From Oscillospiraceae bacterium (lineage in GTDB: Bacteria; Bacillota; Clostridia; Oscillospirales; Oscillospiraceae), in the NCBI GenBank assembly GCA_017465745.1, contig JAFTVM010000036.1:1-58124 (forward strand): a stretch of DNA of 58,124 nucleotides. Reading direction: 5' to 3'. Below the pieces are notes generated by a model. That model was given only the letters and a program-made list of their open reading frames with translations, did no database searches and had not been told where the DNA came from. A program made the translations under genes and the position numbers. Within the stretch, counting starts at the first letter, position 1, and each line of letters begins with the position of its first letter. This document shows positions 32,561 through 43,800 of the stretch, in pieces.

Positions 32561-32582
32561 CGGGGTGGGCAAGCCCACCCCG
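32561..32582 (-). other. Intercistronic hairpin between permease and glycerate kinase genes
   Basis: A perfect 10-bp GC stem (32561-32570 with 32573-32582) with only two loop bases. There is no T tract, so it is more likely an mRNA stabiliser or partial attenuator that sets the ratio of the two products. Confidence 0.6.
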
Positions 32583-32597
32583 CGGGATTGAGAAAGC

Positions 32598-33986
32598 TTA
32601 GAAGAACAGGGAGACGATGAAGATGCCGATGATGGAGGCAACGCCCATGACCAGCGTCAGAACAGTCTGGGTCTTGTAGCCCTGATCGGGAGTCATATCG
32701 CCAAAGTTGGTGACGACCCAGAAGTAGGAGTCGTTGGCGTGGGACACGGTCATGGCGCCGGCACCGATGGCCATAACGGTCAGTGCGCCCATGACGGGGC
32801 CGCCCAGGCCCAGGGATTCCATCATGGGAGCCATGATACCGGCGGTGGTGGTGATGGCGACGGTGGAGGAGCCCTGTGCGGTCTTCAGGATGGCAGCCAG
32901 CAGGAAGGGGAAGAAGATGCCCAGGTTCATCAGGAAGCCTGCGTTCTCGGTGATGAAGCTGACCATGGTGGTGGAAGAAATGACCTTGCCCAGAACGCCG
33001 CCGGCAGCGGTGACGAACAGGATGGGGCCGACGGTCTTCAGGGTGTCGTTGGTGATCTGATAGAAGGCGTCCATCTTCTTGGCGATGGCCAGCTGTGCGA
33101 TGGCAAAGATGGTACCCACAGCCAGAGCGATGATGGGAGTACCCAGGAAGTTCAGAATGTCCAGCAGCACGCCGGTGATGCCAATCTGCTTGCCGATGGT
33201 GCCCATGGCCATCAGAATGACGGGGACAATGATGGGAGCCAGGGCGTTAAAGCCGCCGGGCAGCTTGCCGTACGCAGCAACCAGCTCTTCGTAGGTCTTG
33301 GTGACGCCCTCGGAGGCGGCCAGCTCGTCGGCGCTCTTGACCCGCTTGCCGATGAATTTGGCGAAGATCAGACCTGCGATCAGGGGGAAGATGGAGCACA
33401 GCACGCCCATGCCGATGACCAGCAGCAGGTTGTCACCGATGCCCAGGGTATTGGCGGCAGCGATGGGGCCGGGGGTGGGGGGGATGAACACATGGGAGAT
33501 GTACAGGCCGGTGGACAGGGCCACGGTCATGGCGACGCTGGAAGTGCCGGTGCGGCGGACCAGAGCCTTGCGGATGGGGTCAAGGATGACGAAGCCGGAG
33601 TCACAGAACACGGGGATGGAGACGACCCAGCCCATGAGTTCCATTGCCAGTTCGGGATTCTTCTTGCCTACCAGCTTGACCACCATGTCAGCCAGCTTCA
33701 GAGCGGCGCCGGTCTGCTCCAGAATGGAGCCGATCAGAGCGCCCAGGATGATGACGATACCGATGGAACTGAAGGTGCCGGAGAAGCCGGCGCCGATAAC
33801 GGAAGCGATACCGGATTTGGTAACGCCGTCAACCGTGGTATCGACCAGGGGGATACCGGCCACCATGGCCAGCAGCAGGGAAACTGCCATGATCGCCAGG
33901 AAGGGGTGCACCTTGAACTTGGAGATCGCCACGATCATGAGGACGACTGCAAGCACAAATGCGATGATAAGGGATAAACCAGTCAT
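32598..33986 (-). CDS. GntP-family sugar-acid permease
   Basis: A 462-residue transporter with 12 or more helices of the gluconate:H+ symporter (GntP) family. WVVSIPVFCDSGFVIL, HVFIPPTPGPIAAA and the C-terminal AGAMTVSHANDSYFWVV are family blocks. I place the start at the ATG at 33986, after AAGGAGG; an ATG 39 bases upstream lacks this. The downstream glycerate kinase suggests glycerate as substrate, though gluconate cannot be excluded. Confidence 0.92.
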   Translation of the reverse strand: MTGLSLIIAFVLAVVLMIVAISKFKVHPFLAIMAVSLLLAMVAGIPLVDTTVDGVTKSGIASVIGAGFSGTFSSIGIVIILGALIGSILEQTGAALKLADMVVKLVGKKNPELAMELMGWVVSIPVFCDSGFVILDPIRKALVRRTGTSSVAMTVALSTGLYISHVFIPPTPGPIAAANTLGIGDNLLLVIGMGVLCSIFPLIAGLIFAKFIGKRVKSADELAASEGVTKTYEELVAAYGKLPGGFNALAPIIVPVILMAMGTIGKQIGITGVLLDILNFLGTPIIALAVGTIFAIAQLAIAKKMDAFYQITNDTLKTVGPILFVTAAGGVLGKVISSTTMVSFITENAGFLMNLGIFFPFLLAAILKTAQGSSTVAITTTAGIMAPMMESLGLGGPVMGALTVMAIGAGAMTVSHANDSYFWVVTNFGDMTPDQGYKTQTVLTLVMGVASIIGIFIVSLFF

Positions 33987-34139
33987 TTTATTTTCCTCCT
34001 TGTTGATTTTTTGAACAAGATGCACAAAAGGATACAGGCAACATCCTGTTCAGATGGAACTATTATACAACAAGGATCGATAAAATGCTATCTTTTTTGC
34101 ATTGTAGAAAATGTCGAAATTTGACGGCGGACATGCCTG

Positions 34140-34155
34140 TTTGAAACGGTTCAAA
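34140..34155. promoter_or_regulatory. Operator-like palindrome
   Basis: TTTGAA, four bases, TTCAAA forms a perfect dyad about 155 bases upstream of the permease start and 20 bases past the nitroreductase stop. It could bind a regulator of the permease operon, but no regulator gene is near. Confidence 0.35.
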
Positions 34156-34175
34156 TGGTGAGTATGCTGTGTCTG

Positions 34176-34706
34176 TTACCGCCAGGAAACCAGTTCCTCC
34201 ATTTCCTTGCGCTTCTTGGCGCGAAGCTTGTCGCCCTCCCTGGCGTATCCCAGGGTAATGACCAGGCGGACGGGATATTCCAGGCCGCAGAGTGTGCGGA
34301 TTTTATCGTCATCCAGCCAGCCCAGGATGCAGGTGGACAAACCCTGGGCCGCAGCCTCGGCCGTGAGGTATGCAGTGACAATGCCCATGTCAATGGAGCG
34401 GTAGTCGGTGCCCTTGAGTTTGACACCCAGGGCTGCGCCCTTGCAGTAGGGCATTTCGGAGATCACGATACAGACGGGGGCCTGGGGGGCGAATTTATTC
34501 ATGCCGCCGGGACCCTTGGTGGCCAGGGCAACCTCCTTGGCGGTCTCACCCCGGCAGACGGTGAGATGGTAGGGCTGACCGTTGCAGGCGGAGGGCGCAA
34601 GGCGGGCAGCCTCCAGGATGGCGTTCAGCTTTTCTTCCTCAACGGGGCGGTTTTCATCGTAAGCCCGGCAGGACTGGCGGGCGTTGGCAATCTGTAAAAA
34701 GTTCAT
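34176..34706 (-). CDS. Nitroreductase family protein
   Basis: A 176-residue flavin-dependent oxidoreductase. ARQSCRAYDENRPVEEEKL is the family N-terminus, LAPSACNGQPYHL the FMN-binding segment and LGYAREGDKLRAKKRK the end. This short class is often found in anaerobes; the substrate is unknown. AAGGAGG precedes the ATG, and it has its own promoter. Confidence 0.92.
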   Translation of the reverse strand: MNFLQIANARQSCRAYDENRPVEEEKLNAILEAARLAPSACNGQPYHLTVCRGETAKEVALATKGPGGMNKFAPQAPVCIVISEMPYCKGAALGVKLKGTDYRSIDMGIVTAYLTAEAAAQGLSTCILGWLDDDKIRTLCGLEYPVRLVITLGYAREGDKLRAKKRKEMEELVSWR

Positions 34707-34729
34707 AAAATGACCTCCTTTTTCTTTAC

Positions 34730-34758
34730 ATTATAAAGTGCCGGAGGCGCAAAGTAAA
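34730..34758 (-). promoter_or_regulatory. Promoter for the nitroreductase
   Basis: On the minus strand: TTTACT, 17-base spacer, TATAAT. The -35 box touches the terminator of the operon upstream. Confidence 0.68.
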
Positions 34759-34790
34759 GCCCGAACGCAGAGCGTCCGGGCTTGGTTTTT
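34757..34790. terminator. Terminator at the end of the branched-chain amino acid operon
   Basis: A 12-bp stem with one mismatch (34757-34768 with 34772-34783) and a 3-base loop, located directly after the stop of the DUF815 gene. T tracts flank it on both strands. Confidence 0.75.
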
Positions 34791-35989
34791 TATTTCTGTG
34801 CCACCAGGCTGTCCACAAACTGGGTGGCGGCCCGGGCGGAGCGGCCGCCCCGGCCCAGAGCAAACTGCTCGGCCTTCAACTCCAGTTCCTTTACATCCAT
34901 TTCCACGCCCCTGTCAGCGGCAAGGTGGCGGACAATGTCCAGATAAGTTGCCTTATTGGGCTTCTGGAAGGTGATCTGGATGCCGAAGCGCTCACTCAGG
35001 GAGATCATCTCCTGAAGCGTGTCGTTGCGGTGGATGTCGTCGCCCTCCCGGTCGGAGAAAGTCTCCTTCACCAGATGGCGGCGGTTGGAGGTGGCGTAGA
35101 TCACCACATTGGAGGATCGGGCGGACACGCTGCCCTCCAGAATGGCCTTCAGAGCGCTGAAATTGTCGTCATCGCGCTGGAAGCTGAGGTCGTCGATGAA
35201 GAGGATAAATTTCAGCGGATTGCTGTTCAGCTCATCGATGATGGCGGGAATCTGGTGGAGCTGTTCTTTGCGCACCTCCAGGATCCGCAGGCCCTCCTGC
35301 CACAGCTCGTTGACAACGGCCTTGATGGTGGAGGATTTGCCGGTTCCGGCGTCGCCGGTGAGCAGGATGTTGGCAGCGGGTTTGCCTGCCAGCAGGGCCT
35401 TGGTGTTGTCCACGATGATCTGCTGCTCCCGCTTGTAGTCGATGAGGGAGGACAGCCGGGTCTGATCCGGGTTGCGCACCGGGACGATTTTGGCTTCCGG
35501 ATTCAGGTAGAACATGTGGTATTTTGCATAGATGCCGTAGCCGAAGCGGCCGATATTGGCACAGCGCTCCCGGTAGCCCCCGGGGATATCCAGCTGCTTC
35601 ACGGCAAATTTCGGCAGATAACCCTTCCAGTTCAGGGGCGCACGCAGGGTATCCGGGGTCAGGTCGGCCACCGTCTGCAGTACAGACAGCTCTTCCCGGA
35701 CGTCATCGGCCATTTCCGGCCAGGGTTCGGCGCCTCTGCCGATCATACGGATGTAGGAATTCTCGTCACAGCCCGCAATGCTCTGGATGTAGCCCGCCAG
35801 AGTCCGTTTTTCCGTACCGTAGAGGCATGCCACGAAGGCGGCGTATTTGGAAATGGAAGCAGCCTCGTTATCCTGTTCCAGACTGTCGAGATATGCGCAC
35901 AGAGCGGAAATCACGGGATCATCCAGGAGGCTTCGGAAAATGGCCAGGGAGCGCAGCCGCAGGTTCAGCTGCTGCAATTCGGTTCTCAT
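34790..35989 (-). CDS. DUF815 family AAA ATPase
   Basis: A 399-residue ATP-binding protein. After a helical N-terminal half come Walker [10 protein letters not shown] (about 212-220), Walker B LFIDDLSF and an arginine-rich C-terminus ([14 protein letters not shown]). DUF815 proteins are AAA+ ATPases of unknown role. Its start overlaps the ilvD stop (ATGA), so it is translated as the last product of the branched-chain operon. A chaperone-like role for the Fe-S enzyme IlvD is conceivable but is only inference. Confidence 0.88.
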   Translation of the reverse strand: MRTELQQLNLRLRSLAIFRSLLDDPVISALCAYLDSLEQDNEAASISKYAAFVACLYGTEKRTLAGYIQSIAGCDENSYIRMIGRGAEPWPEMADDVREELSVLQTVADLTPDTLRAPLNWKGYLPKFAVKQLDIPGGYRERCANIGRFGYGIYAKYHMFYLNPEAKIVPVRNPDQTRLSSLIDYKREQQIIVDNTKALLAGKPAANILLTGDAGTGKSSTIKAVVNELWQEGLRILEVRKEQLHQIPAIIDELNSNPLKFILFIDDLSFQRDDDNFSALKAILEGSVSARSSNVVIYATSNRRHLVKETFSDREGDDIHRNDTLQEMISLSERFGIQITFQKPNKATYLDIVRHLAADRGVEMDVKELELKAEQFALGRGGRSARAATQFVDSLVAQK

Positions 35990-37644
35990 ACGTTCAGGAT
36001 GGCGCCCTTGGCACCGGAGGAAACCAGGGCAGCATAGCGCTTCAGATAACCGGACAGCTCCTTCTTCCTGGGAACGAAGTTTGCCATTCGTTCCGCCAGC
36101 TCCTCGTCGCTGATCTTCAGCTCCAGTTTGTTATTGGGGATGTCGATGGAGATGATATCGCCGTCGCGGACCACACCGATGACGCCGCCGGAAGCGGCTT
36201 CGGGGGACACATGGCCGATGCAGGCGCCCCGGGTTGCGCCGGAGAAGCGGCCGTCGGTGATGAGGGCCACGGAATTGCCCAGGCCCATGCCCATGATGGC
36301 GGAGGTGGGGTTCAGCATTTCACGCATGCCGGGGCCACCCTTGGGGCCTTCGTAGCGGATGACCACCACGTCGCCGGCAACGATCTTGCCTGCATTGATG
36401 GCAGCCTGTGCGTCCTCCTCGCACTCAAAGACCTTGGCGGGGCCTTCGTGGACCAGCATCTCGGGTAGTACGGCGCTGCGCTTGACCACGCCGCCGTCCA
36501 TGGCCAGATTGCCCTTCAGCACGGCGATGCCGCCGGTGGCAGAATAGGGATTCTCCACGGGGCGGATGACGGTTTCGTCCTTATTGATGACGCCTTCCAG
36601 ATTCTCGGCCAAGGTCTTGCCGGTGCAGGTGAGGACGGAGGTGTCCAGCAGATCCAGCTTGGTCAGCTCCTTCAGCACGGCGTAGACGCCGCCGGCTTCG
36701 TTCAGATCCTCCATGTAGGTGGGGCCTGCGGGAGCCAGATGGCACAGGTTGGGGGTCACGGCGGAGATGCCGTTGGCCATGTCCAGATCAAAGTCCACAC
36801 CGCACTCATTGGCGATGGCGGGCAAATGGAGCATGGAGTTGGTGGAGCAGCCCAGGGCCATGTCGGCAGTCAGGGCGTTGCGGATGGCGGCGGCGGTCAT
36901 GATATCCCGGGGACGGATGTTCTTGCGTACCAGCTCCATGACCTGCATACCGGCGTGCTTGGCCAGCTCAATGCGCTGGGAGTAGACGGCGGGGATGGTG
37001 CCGTTGCCCCGCAGACCCATGCCCAGGACCTCCGTCAGGCAGTTCATGGAATTGGCAGTGTACATGCCGGAGCAGGAGCCGCAGGTGGGGCAGGTGTTCT
37101 CCTCGCAGATGGTCAGCTGCTTTTCGTCGATCTTGCCGGCGTTGAAGGCGCCCACGGCTTCGAACATGGAGGAGAGGGAAGTTTTCTTGCCATTGACTCT
37201 GCCGGCCAGCATGGGGCCGCCGGAGACGAAGATGGTGGGAATATTTACACGGGCCGCGGCCATCAGCAGGCCGGGGACGTTCTTGTCGCAGTTGGGGACC
37301 ATGACCACGCCGTCAAAGCCGTGGGCGCGGATCATGGCTTCGGTGGAGTCGGCGATGAGGTCGCGGGTGACGAGGCTGTACTTCATACCCTCGTGGCCCA
37401 TGGCGATGCCGTCGCAGACAGCGATGGCGGGGAAGACGATGGGGGTACCGCCGGCCATGGCCACACCCAGCTTCACGGCGTCGACGATCTTGTCGATGTT
37501 CATGTGGCCGGGGACGATCTCGTTGTAGGAGCTGACGACGGCGATGAGGGGGCGTTCCTGCTCTTCCTTGGTCAGGCCAAGGGCGTGGTAAAGGCTGCGG
37601 TGGGGGGCGTTCTGGGCACCGCAGACGATGGTGTCTTTGATCAT
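35986..37644 (-). CDS. ilvD: Dihydroxy-acid dehydratase
   Basis: Third step of isoleucine and valine synthesis, converting dihydroxy-acids to 2-keto acids with an Fe-S cluster. The 552-residue protein shows [34 protein letters not shown] and [10 protein letters not shown]. Cysteine positions match the [2Fe-2S] type. It follows ilvC after a hairpin-containing gap of 71 bases, and overlaps the DUF815 gene. Confidence 0.97.
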   Translation of the reverse strand: MIKDTIVCGAQNAPHRSLYHALGLTKEEQERPLIAVVSSYNEIVPGHMNIDKIVDAVKLGVAMAGGTPIVFPAIAVCDGIAMGHEGMKYSLVTRDLIADSTEAMIRAHGFDGVVMVPNCDKNVPGLLMAAARVNIPTIFVSGGPMLAGRVNGKKTSLSSMFEAVGAFNAGKIDEKQLTICEENTCPTCGSCSGMYTANSMNCLTEVLGMGLRGNGTIPAVYSQRIELAKHAGMQVMELVRKNIRPRDIMTAAAIRNALTADMALGCSTNSMLHLPAIANECGVDFDLDMANGISAVTPNLCHLAPAGPTYMEDLNEAGGVYAVLKELTKLDLLDTSVLTCTGKTLAENLEGVINKDETVIRPVENPYSATGGIAVLKGNLAMDGGVVKRSAVLPEMLVHEGPAKVFECEEDAQAAINAGKIVAGDVVVIRYEGPKGGPGMREMLNPTSAIMGMGLGNSVALITDGRFSGATRGACIGHVSPEAASGGVIGVVRDGDIISIDIPNNKLELKISDEELAERMANFVPRKKELSGYLKRYAALVSSGAKGAILNV

Positions 37645-37678
37645 AACAGCATTCCTGCTTTCTTTGGAAATGTTGAAA

Positions 37679-37701
37679 GGGGAGGGGCGGTGCCCCTCCC
37701 C
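37679..37701 (-). other. Intercistronic hairpin between ilvC and ilvD
   Basis: A perfect 10-bp GC stem (37679-37688 with 37692-37701) with a 3-base loop and a short TTT on the minus strand. It may be a weak terminator or an RNA-stabilising element. Confidence 0.6.
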
Positions 37702-37715
37702 GTGGAATCAGAAGA

Positions 37716-39271
<1,556 letters not shown>

Positions 39272-39275
39272 GGCG

Positions 39276-40946
39276 TCAGTCTCCGATCTTCACAATGATG
39301 TCATCCATGGAACCGCCGGGAGGCAGCATGGGCAGGACGAACTCGTCCTTGTCGAGGATGCAGTCGATGAGGAAGGGGCCGTCGGCGGCAAAGCCCTGGG
39401 CGAGGGCTGCGTCCAGCTCTTCCAGAGTGGTGGCCCGGGTGCCGGAAGCGCCAAAGGCCTCTGCCAGCTTAACGAAATCGGTCTTGCGCTGGTCCAGCAT
39501 GGTGTTGGAGTAGTGCTTGTTGAAGAACAGGGTCTGCCACTGGCGGACCATGCCCAGCACGGAGTTGTTCAGCACCAGCACGATCAGGGGCACGTTCTCA
39601 GCAACGGCAGTGGCCAGCTCATTCAGGTTCATGCCGAAGGAGCCGTCGCCGGTGACCAGAACAGTACGCTCACCGGTGGCCATGGCTGCGCCCATTGCCG
39701 CGCCCATGCCAAAGCCCATGGTGCCCAGGCCGCCGGAGGAAATGAAGCGGCGGGGGGTCTTGAAATTGATGTAGCGGGCTGCCCACATCTGATGCTGACC
39801 CACATCGGTGGCCACAGGGGTGTTGGGACCCAGGTGCTTGTTGACGGTCTTCATGATGTTGCGGGGGGTGATGCCGGGGCGCTGGTCAAGACCTGCTTCC
39901 TCGTCATCCCTCAGCTTCTTGACCTCGGCCTGCCACTCGGGGCGGCTGACATTGGCCAGCAGGGGGATCAGCTTCTGCAGCGTCATCTTGATATCGCCCC
40001 GCAGGCCGTGGGTGGCCTTGACGGTCTTGTTCAGCTCCGCGCCGTCGATATCGATGTGGACGATCTTGGCATCCACGGCGAACTTGGAGCGGTCACCGGT
40101 GACCCGGTCGTTGAAGCGGCCGCCCAGGGCGATGATGCAGTCGGCATGGTGCATGGCGGTGGAGCTGGCGTAGCGGCCGTGCATGCCCTGCATACCCAGG
40201 AATCTGGGATGGTCGGTGGGGACACCGGAAATACCCATCATGGAACAGCCGATGGGGGCATCGATCAGGTCGGCCAGGGCCAGGACCTCCTCCTGGGCGC
40301 CGGAAGTCAGCATACCGCCGCCGAAGTAGATGAAGGGCTTCTTGCAGGCGTTGATGGTGACCGCTGCCTGCTGGATGCGGATATCCTTGGCAGCCCAGGG
40401 GGCGTCAGGGGTGACGGGACGCCGGGGCTCATAATCGTACATGGCGGTCTGGACGTCCTTGGGCACGTCGATGAGAACGGGGCCGGGACGGCCGGAGGCG
40501 GCGATCTGAAAAGCTTCCCGGATGGTATCTGCCAGATCGGCCACATTGCCGACGAAGTAGTTATGCTTGGTGATGGGGATGGTGACACCGGTGATATCGA
40601 TTTCCTGGAAGCCGTCGGTGCCAATGACGGAGTTGGGAACGTTGCCGGTGATGGCAACCAGGGGAACGGAGTCGATATAGGCAGTGGCGATGCCGGTGAC
40701 CAGATTGGTTGCGCCGGGACCGGAGGTGGCGATGACAACGCCCACCTTGCCGGTGGCGCGGGCGTAGCCGTCGGCGGCATGGGATGCACCCTGCTCGTGG
40801 GCGGTCAGCACATGCTTCAGCTCGTCACGGTACTTGTAGAGGGAGTCGTAGATGTTGATGACCTGACCGCCGGGGTAGCCGTAGACCACGTCCACGCCCT
40901 GTTCGATCAAGGTACGCACAATGATGTCAGAACCGGAAAGTTTCAA
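39276..40946 (-). CDS. ilvB: Acetolactate synthase large (catalytic) subunit
   Basis: Thiamine diphosphate- and FAD-dependent condensation of pyruvate, the committed step to valine, leucine and isoleucine. Blocks include YGYPGGQVINIYD, TSGPGATN, SVPLVAITGNVP and the thiamine site GDGSFGMNLNELATA. I start at the TTG at 40946 (556 residues, KLSGSDIIV): the AAGGA site is 8 bases away, but only 2 bases from the ATG at 40952, and relatives begin at this point. A large reading frame on the opposite strand is only a shadow. Confidence 0.95.
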   Translation of the reverse strand: MKLSGSDIIVRTLIEQGVDVVYGYPGGQVINIYDSLYKYRDELKHVLTAHEQGASHAADGYARATGKVGVVIATSGPGATNLVTGIATAYIDSVPLVAITGNVPNSVIGTDGFQEIDITGVTIPITKHNYFVGNVADLADTIREAFQIAASGRPGPVLIDVPKDVQTAMYDYEPRRPVTPDAPWAAKDIRIQQAAVTINACKKPFIYFGGGMLTSGAQEEVLALADLIDAPIGCSMMGISGVPTDHPRFLGMQGMHGRYASSTAMHHADCIIALGGRFNDRVTGDRSKFAVDAKIVHIDIDGAELNKTVKATHGLRGDIKMTLQKLIPLLANVSRPEWQAEVKKLRDDEEAGLDQRPGITPRNIMKTVNKHLGPNTPVATDVGQHQMWAARYINFKTPRRFISSGGLGTMGFGMGAAMGAAMATGERTVLVTGDGSFGMNLNELATAVAENVPLIVLVLNNSVLGMVRQWQTLFFNKHYSNTMLDQRKTDFVKLAEAFGASGTRATTLEELDAALAQGFAADGPFLIDCILDKDEFVLPMLPPGGSMDDIIVKIGD

Positions 40947-40964
40947 TATCATCTTCCTTTCTAT

Positions 40965-42035
40965 TTAGAGCTGTTCGAGGATCAGCTTACCCATTTCCGT
41001 ACAGCCCACCTTTTTGCAGCCGGGGGAGAAAATGTCGCCGGTGCGGTAGCCGGCATCCAGAACGCGGGATACGGCATTTTCGATGCAGTCGGCTTCGGCG
41101 GCCATGTTGAAGGAGAAGCGCAGCATCATGGCGGCGGAGAGGATGGTGCCGATGGGGTTGGCGATATCCCTGCCCGCAATGTCCGGGGCGGAGCCGTGGA
41201 TTGGCTCGTACAGGCCGCAGCTGGTTGCGCCCAGGCTGGAGGAGGGGATCATGCCGATGGAGCCGGTGATCATGGAGGCCTCATCGGAGAGGATATCACC
41301 GAACATGTTCTCCGTGACCACCACGTCGAACTGGCTGGGATCCTTGACGATCTGCATGGCGCAGTTATCCACCAGCATATCGCTCAGCTGAACATCGGGA
41401 TACTCCGCTGCCAGCTCATGCATGACCTTCTTCCAGAGGCGGGAGGAGTCCAGTACGTTGCTCTTTTCCACGCTGCAAAGGCGCTTGCCGCGCTTCTGTG
41501 CAGTTTCGAAGCCGATACGGCCGATGCGGCGGATCTCCTCTTCGGAGTAGGTCAGCTCGTCAATGGCGACCTTCTGGCCGTCTTTTTCAATGGTTTCATG
41601 CTTGCCGAAGTAGATGCCGCCGATCAGCTCCCGGACGATGATGAAGTCGATGCCCTTTTCAACAATCTCGGGCTTCAGGGGGGAGGCGTCGGCCAGCTGG
41701 GGCCAGATTTTGGCGGGGCGGTTGTTGGAGTAGACGCCCATGCCGGCTCTGAGCCGCAGCAGACCCTTTTCGGGGCGCATGGGGCCGGGAACATCGTTCC
41801 ACTTGGGGCCGCCTACGGCGCCCAGCAGGACGCTGTCGGAAGCGGTGCATTTATCCAGCTCGGACTGGGGCAGGGGGTCGCCGAACTTGTCGATGGCACA
41901 GCCGCCCATGTCCACGTCGGTGTATGTAAATTCGTGGCCGAACTTGTCGGCTATTTTATCCAGCACCAGCAGCGCCTGATTCACGATCTCGGGACCGATG
42001 CCGTCGCCGCGGATGACAGCGATGTTCTTTTTCAT
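40965..42035 (-). CDS. leuB: 3-Isopropylmalate dehydrogenase
   Basis: NAD-dependent oxidative decarboxylation in leucine synthesis. The 356-residue protein has IAVIRGDGIGPEI, GAVGGPKW, LRLRAGMGVYSNNRP, RELIGGIYFG and the C-terminal EPIHGSAPDIAGRDIANP. AAGGAGGGCT precedes the ATG, and the start is 3 bases from the leuD stop. Confidence 0.97.
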   Translation of the reverse strand: MKKNIAVIRGDGIGPEIVNQALLVLDKIADKFGHEFTYTDVDMGGCAIDKFGDPLPQSELDKCTASDSVLLGAVGGPKWNDVPGPMRPEKGLLRLRAGMGVYSNNRPAKIWPQLADASPLKPEIVEKGIDFIIVRELIGGIYFGKHETIEKDGQKVAIDELTYSEEEIRRIGRIGFETAQKRGKRLCSVEKSNVLDSSRLWKKVMHELAAEYPDVQLSDMLVDNCAMQIVKDPSQFDVVVTENMFGDILSDEASMITGSIGMIPSSSLGATSCGLYEPIHGSAPDIAGRDIANPIGTILSAAMMLRFSFNMAAEADCIENAVSRVLDAGYRTGDIFSPGCKKVGCTEMGKLILEQL

Positions 42036-42038
42036 ACT

Positions 42039-42524
42039 TTAGCCCTCCTTCAGGGAAGCCAGCAGGCCGCCCTTGGCGATGATGTTCTGAATGAAGGGAG
42101 GGAAGGGCGCGGCCTGGTAGGTCTTGCCCGTGGTGATGTCGGAGATGACGCCGGTGTCGAAGTCGATGGCGACTTCATCGCCGGGCTGGATCTCTTCCGC
42201 CGCCTGCTCGCATTCGAGAATCGGCATGCCGATATTGATGGCGTTGCGGTAGAAGATCCGGGCGAAGCTCTTGGCGATGACGCAGCCGGTGCCGCAGGTC
42301 TTGATGACCAGGGGGGCGTGCTCCCGGGAGGAGCCGCAGCCGAAGTTCCATCCGGCTACCATCACGTCGCCGGGCTGGACGTTATTGACATATTCGGCGT
42401 CGATGTCCTCCATGCAGTGCTTCGCCAGTTCGTGTGCGTCAGAGGTGTTCAGATAACGGGCGGGGATGATGACGTCGGTGTCCACATTATCTGGATACTT
42501 GAATACATGTCCGCGTGTTTTCAT
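42039..42524 (-). CDS. leuD: 3-Isopropylmalate dehydratase small subunit
   Basis: The 161-residue swivelling subunit of isopropylmalate isomerase. [19 protein letters not shown] and [15 protein letters not shown] are family hallmarks. It works with LeuC, whose gene is next upstream. The short length is that of the bacterial/archaeal LeuD2 type. CGGAGGTG precedes the ATG. Confidence 0.96.
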   Translation of the reverse strand: MKTRGHVFKYPDNVDTDVIIPARYLNTSDAHELAKHCMEDIDAEYVNNVQPGDVMVAGWNFGCGSSREHAPLVIKTCGTGCVIAKSFARIFYRNAINIGMPILECEQAAEEIQPGDEVAIDFDTGVISDITTGKTYQAAPFPPFIQNIIAKGGLLASLKEG

Positions 42525-42530
42525 ATCTTA

Positions 42531-43790
42531 TCACACCTCCGTGGGAATTGCAATATATCCTGTCAAAGCACTGGCCGCCGCAGTGGCGGGGCTTGCCAGG
42601 TAAACTTCACTGTTGACGTGACCCATACGGCCCACGAAATTGCGGTTGGTGGTGGCGATGCAGCGCTCGCCGGCTGCCAGGATGCCCATATAGCCGCCCA
42701 GGCAGGGACCGCAGGTGGGGGTGGAGACCACCGCGCCCGCGTCGATGAAGGCGGTGACCCAGCCCCGCTCCACGCACTCACGGTAGATGGCCATGGTGGC
42801 GGGAATGATGATGCAGCGGACGCCGGGAGCCACGGTCTTGCCCTTCAGGGTCTTGTAGGCGGCTTCCATATCCTCCATGCGGCCGTTGGTGCAGGAGCCA
42901 ATGACCACCTGGTCGATCTTGATGTGAGAAAGCTCCGCGGCGGGATGGGTGTTCTCCGGCAGATGGGGACAGGCGACCGTGGGAACGATCTTACTCAGGT
43001 CAATTTCGATGACCTTTTCGTATTCTGCGTCGGGATCTGCGGTGTAGATGACGGGCTGACGCTCACAGCGGCTCTCCATATACTTCTCGGTGATTTCATC
43101 GACCGGGAAGATGCCGTTCTTGGCGCCGGCTTCGATGGCCATGTTGCAGATGCACAGGCGGTCGTCCATGGAAAGGGAAGCGACGCCGGGGCCGGTGAAT
43201 TCCATGCTCTTATAGAGAGCGCCGTCCACGCCGATCATGCCGATGATGGTCAGGATCACGTCCTTGCCGCTGCAGTTGGCGGGCAGAGAATTTGTCAGAT
43301 TGAAGCGGATGGCAGAGGGGACCTTGAACCAGGCGGTGCCGGTGGCCATGCCCGCTGCCATGTCGGTGGAGCCGACGCCTGTGGAGAAGGCGCCCAGCGC
43401 GCCGTAGGTGCAGGTGTGGGAGTCTGCGCCGATGATGCAGTCGCCGGCGGTGACCACGCCCTGCTCGGGCAGCAGCGCGTGCTCGATGCCCATTTTGCCC
43501 ACGTCATAGAAGTGGCTGACGCAGTGGGTGCAGGCGAATTCCCGGCACTGCTTGCTCTGCTCGGCGGCCTTGATGTCCTTGTTGGGGACGAAATGGTCGA
43601 GAACGATGGCAATCTTATCTTTGTCAAAGACGGAATCGAAGCCCGCCTTCCTGAATTCGTTGACCGCCACGGGAGTGGTGATGTCATTGCCCAGGACGAT
43701 GTCCAGCTTGGCGCTGATGAGCTGTCCGGGTACCACGGATTTCAGGCCAGCATGTGCAGCCAGGATCTTTTGGGTCATGGTCATTCCCAT
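42531..43790 (-). CDS. leuC: 3-Isopropylmalate dehydratase large subunit
   Basis: The Fe-S subunit that isomerises 2- to 3-isopropylmalate. The 419-residue protein (LeuC2 length) has [25 protein letters not shown], the cluster cysteines in IGSCTNGR and GPCLGG, and [10 protein letters not shown] near the end. GTGAGGT precedes the ATG. Confidence 0.97.
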   Translation of the reverse strand: MGMTMTQKILAAHAGLKSVVPGQLISAKLDIVLGNDITTPVAVNEFRKAGFDSVFDKDKIAIVLDHFVPNKDIKAAEQSKQCREFACTHCVSHFYDVGKMGIEHALLPEQGVVTAGDCIIGADSHTCTYGALGAFSTGVGSTDMAAGMATGTAWFKVPSAIRFNLTNSLPANCSGKDVILTIIGMIGVDGALYKSMEFTGPGVASLSMDDRLCICNMAIEAGAKNGIFPVDEITEKYMESRCERQPVIYTADPDAEYEKVIEIDLSKIVPTVACPHLPENTHPAAELSHIKIDQVVIGSCTNGRMEDMEAAYKTLKGKTVAPGVRCIIIPATMAIYRECVERGWVTAFIDAGAVVSTPTCGPCLGGYMGILAAGERCIATTNRNFVGRMGHVNSEVYLASPATAAASALTGYIAIPTEV

Positions 43791-43800
43791 ATCTCTTACC

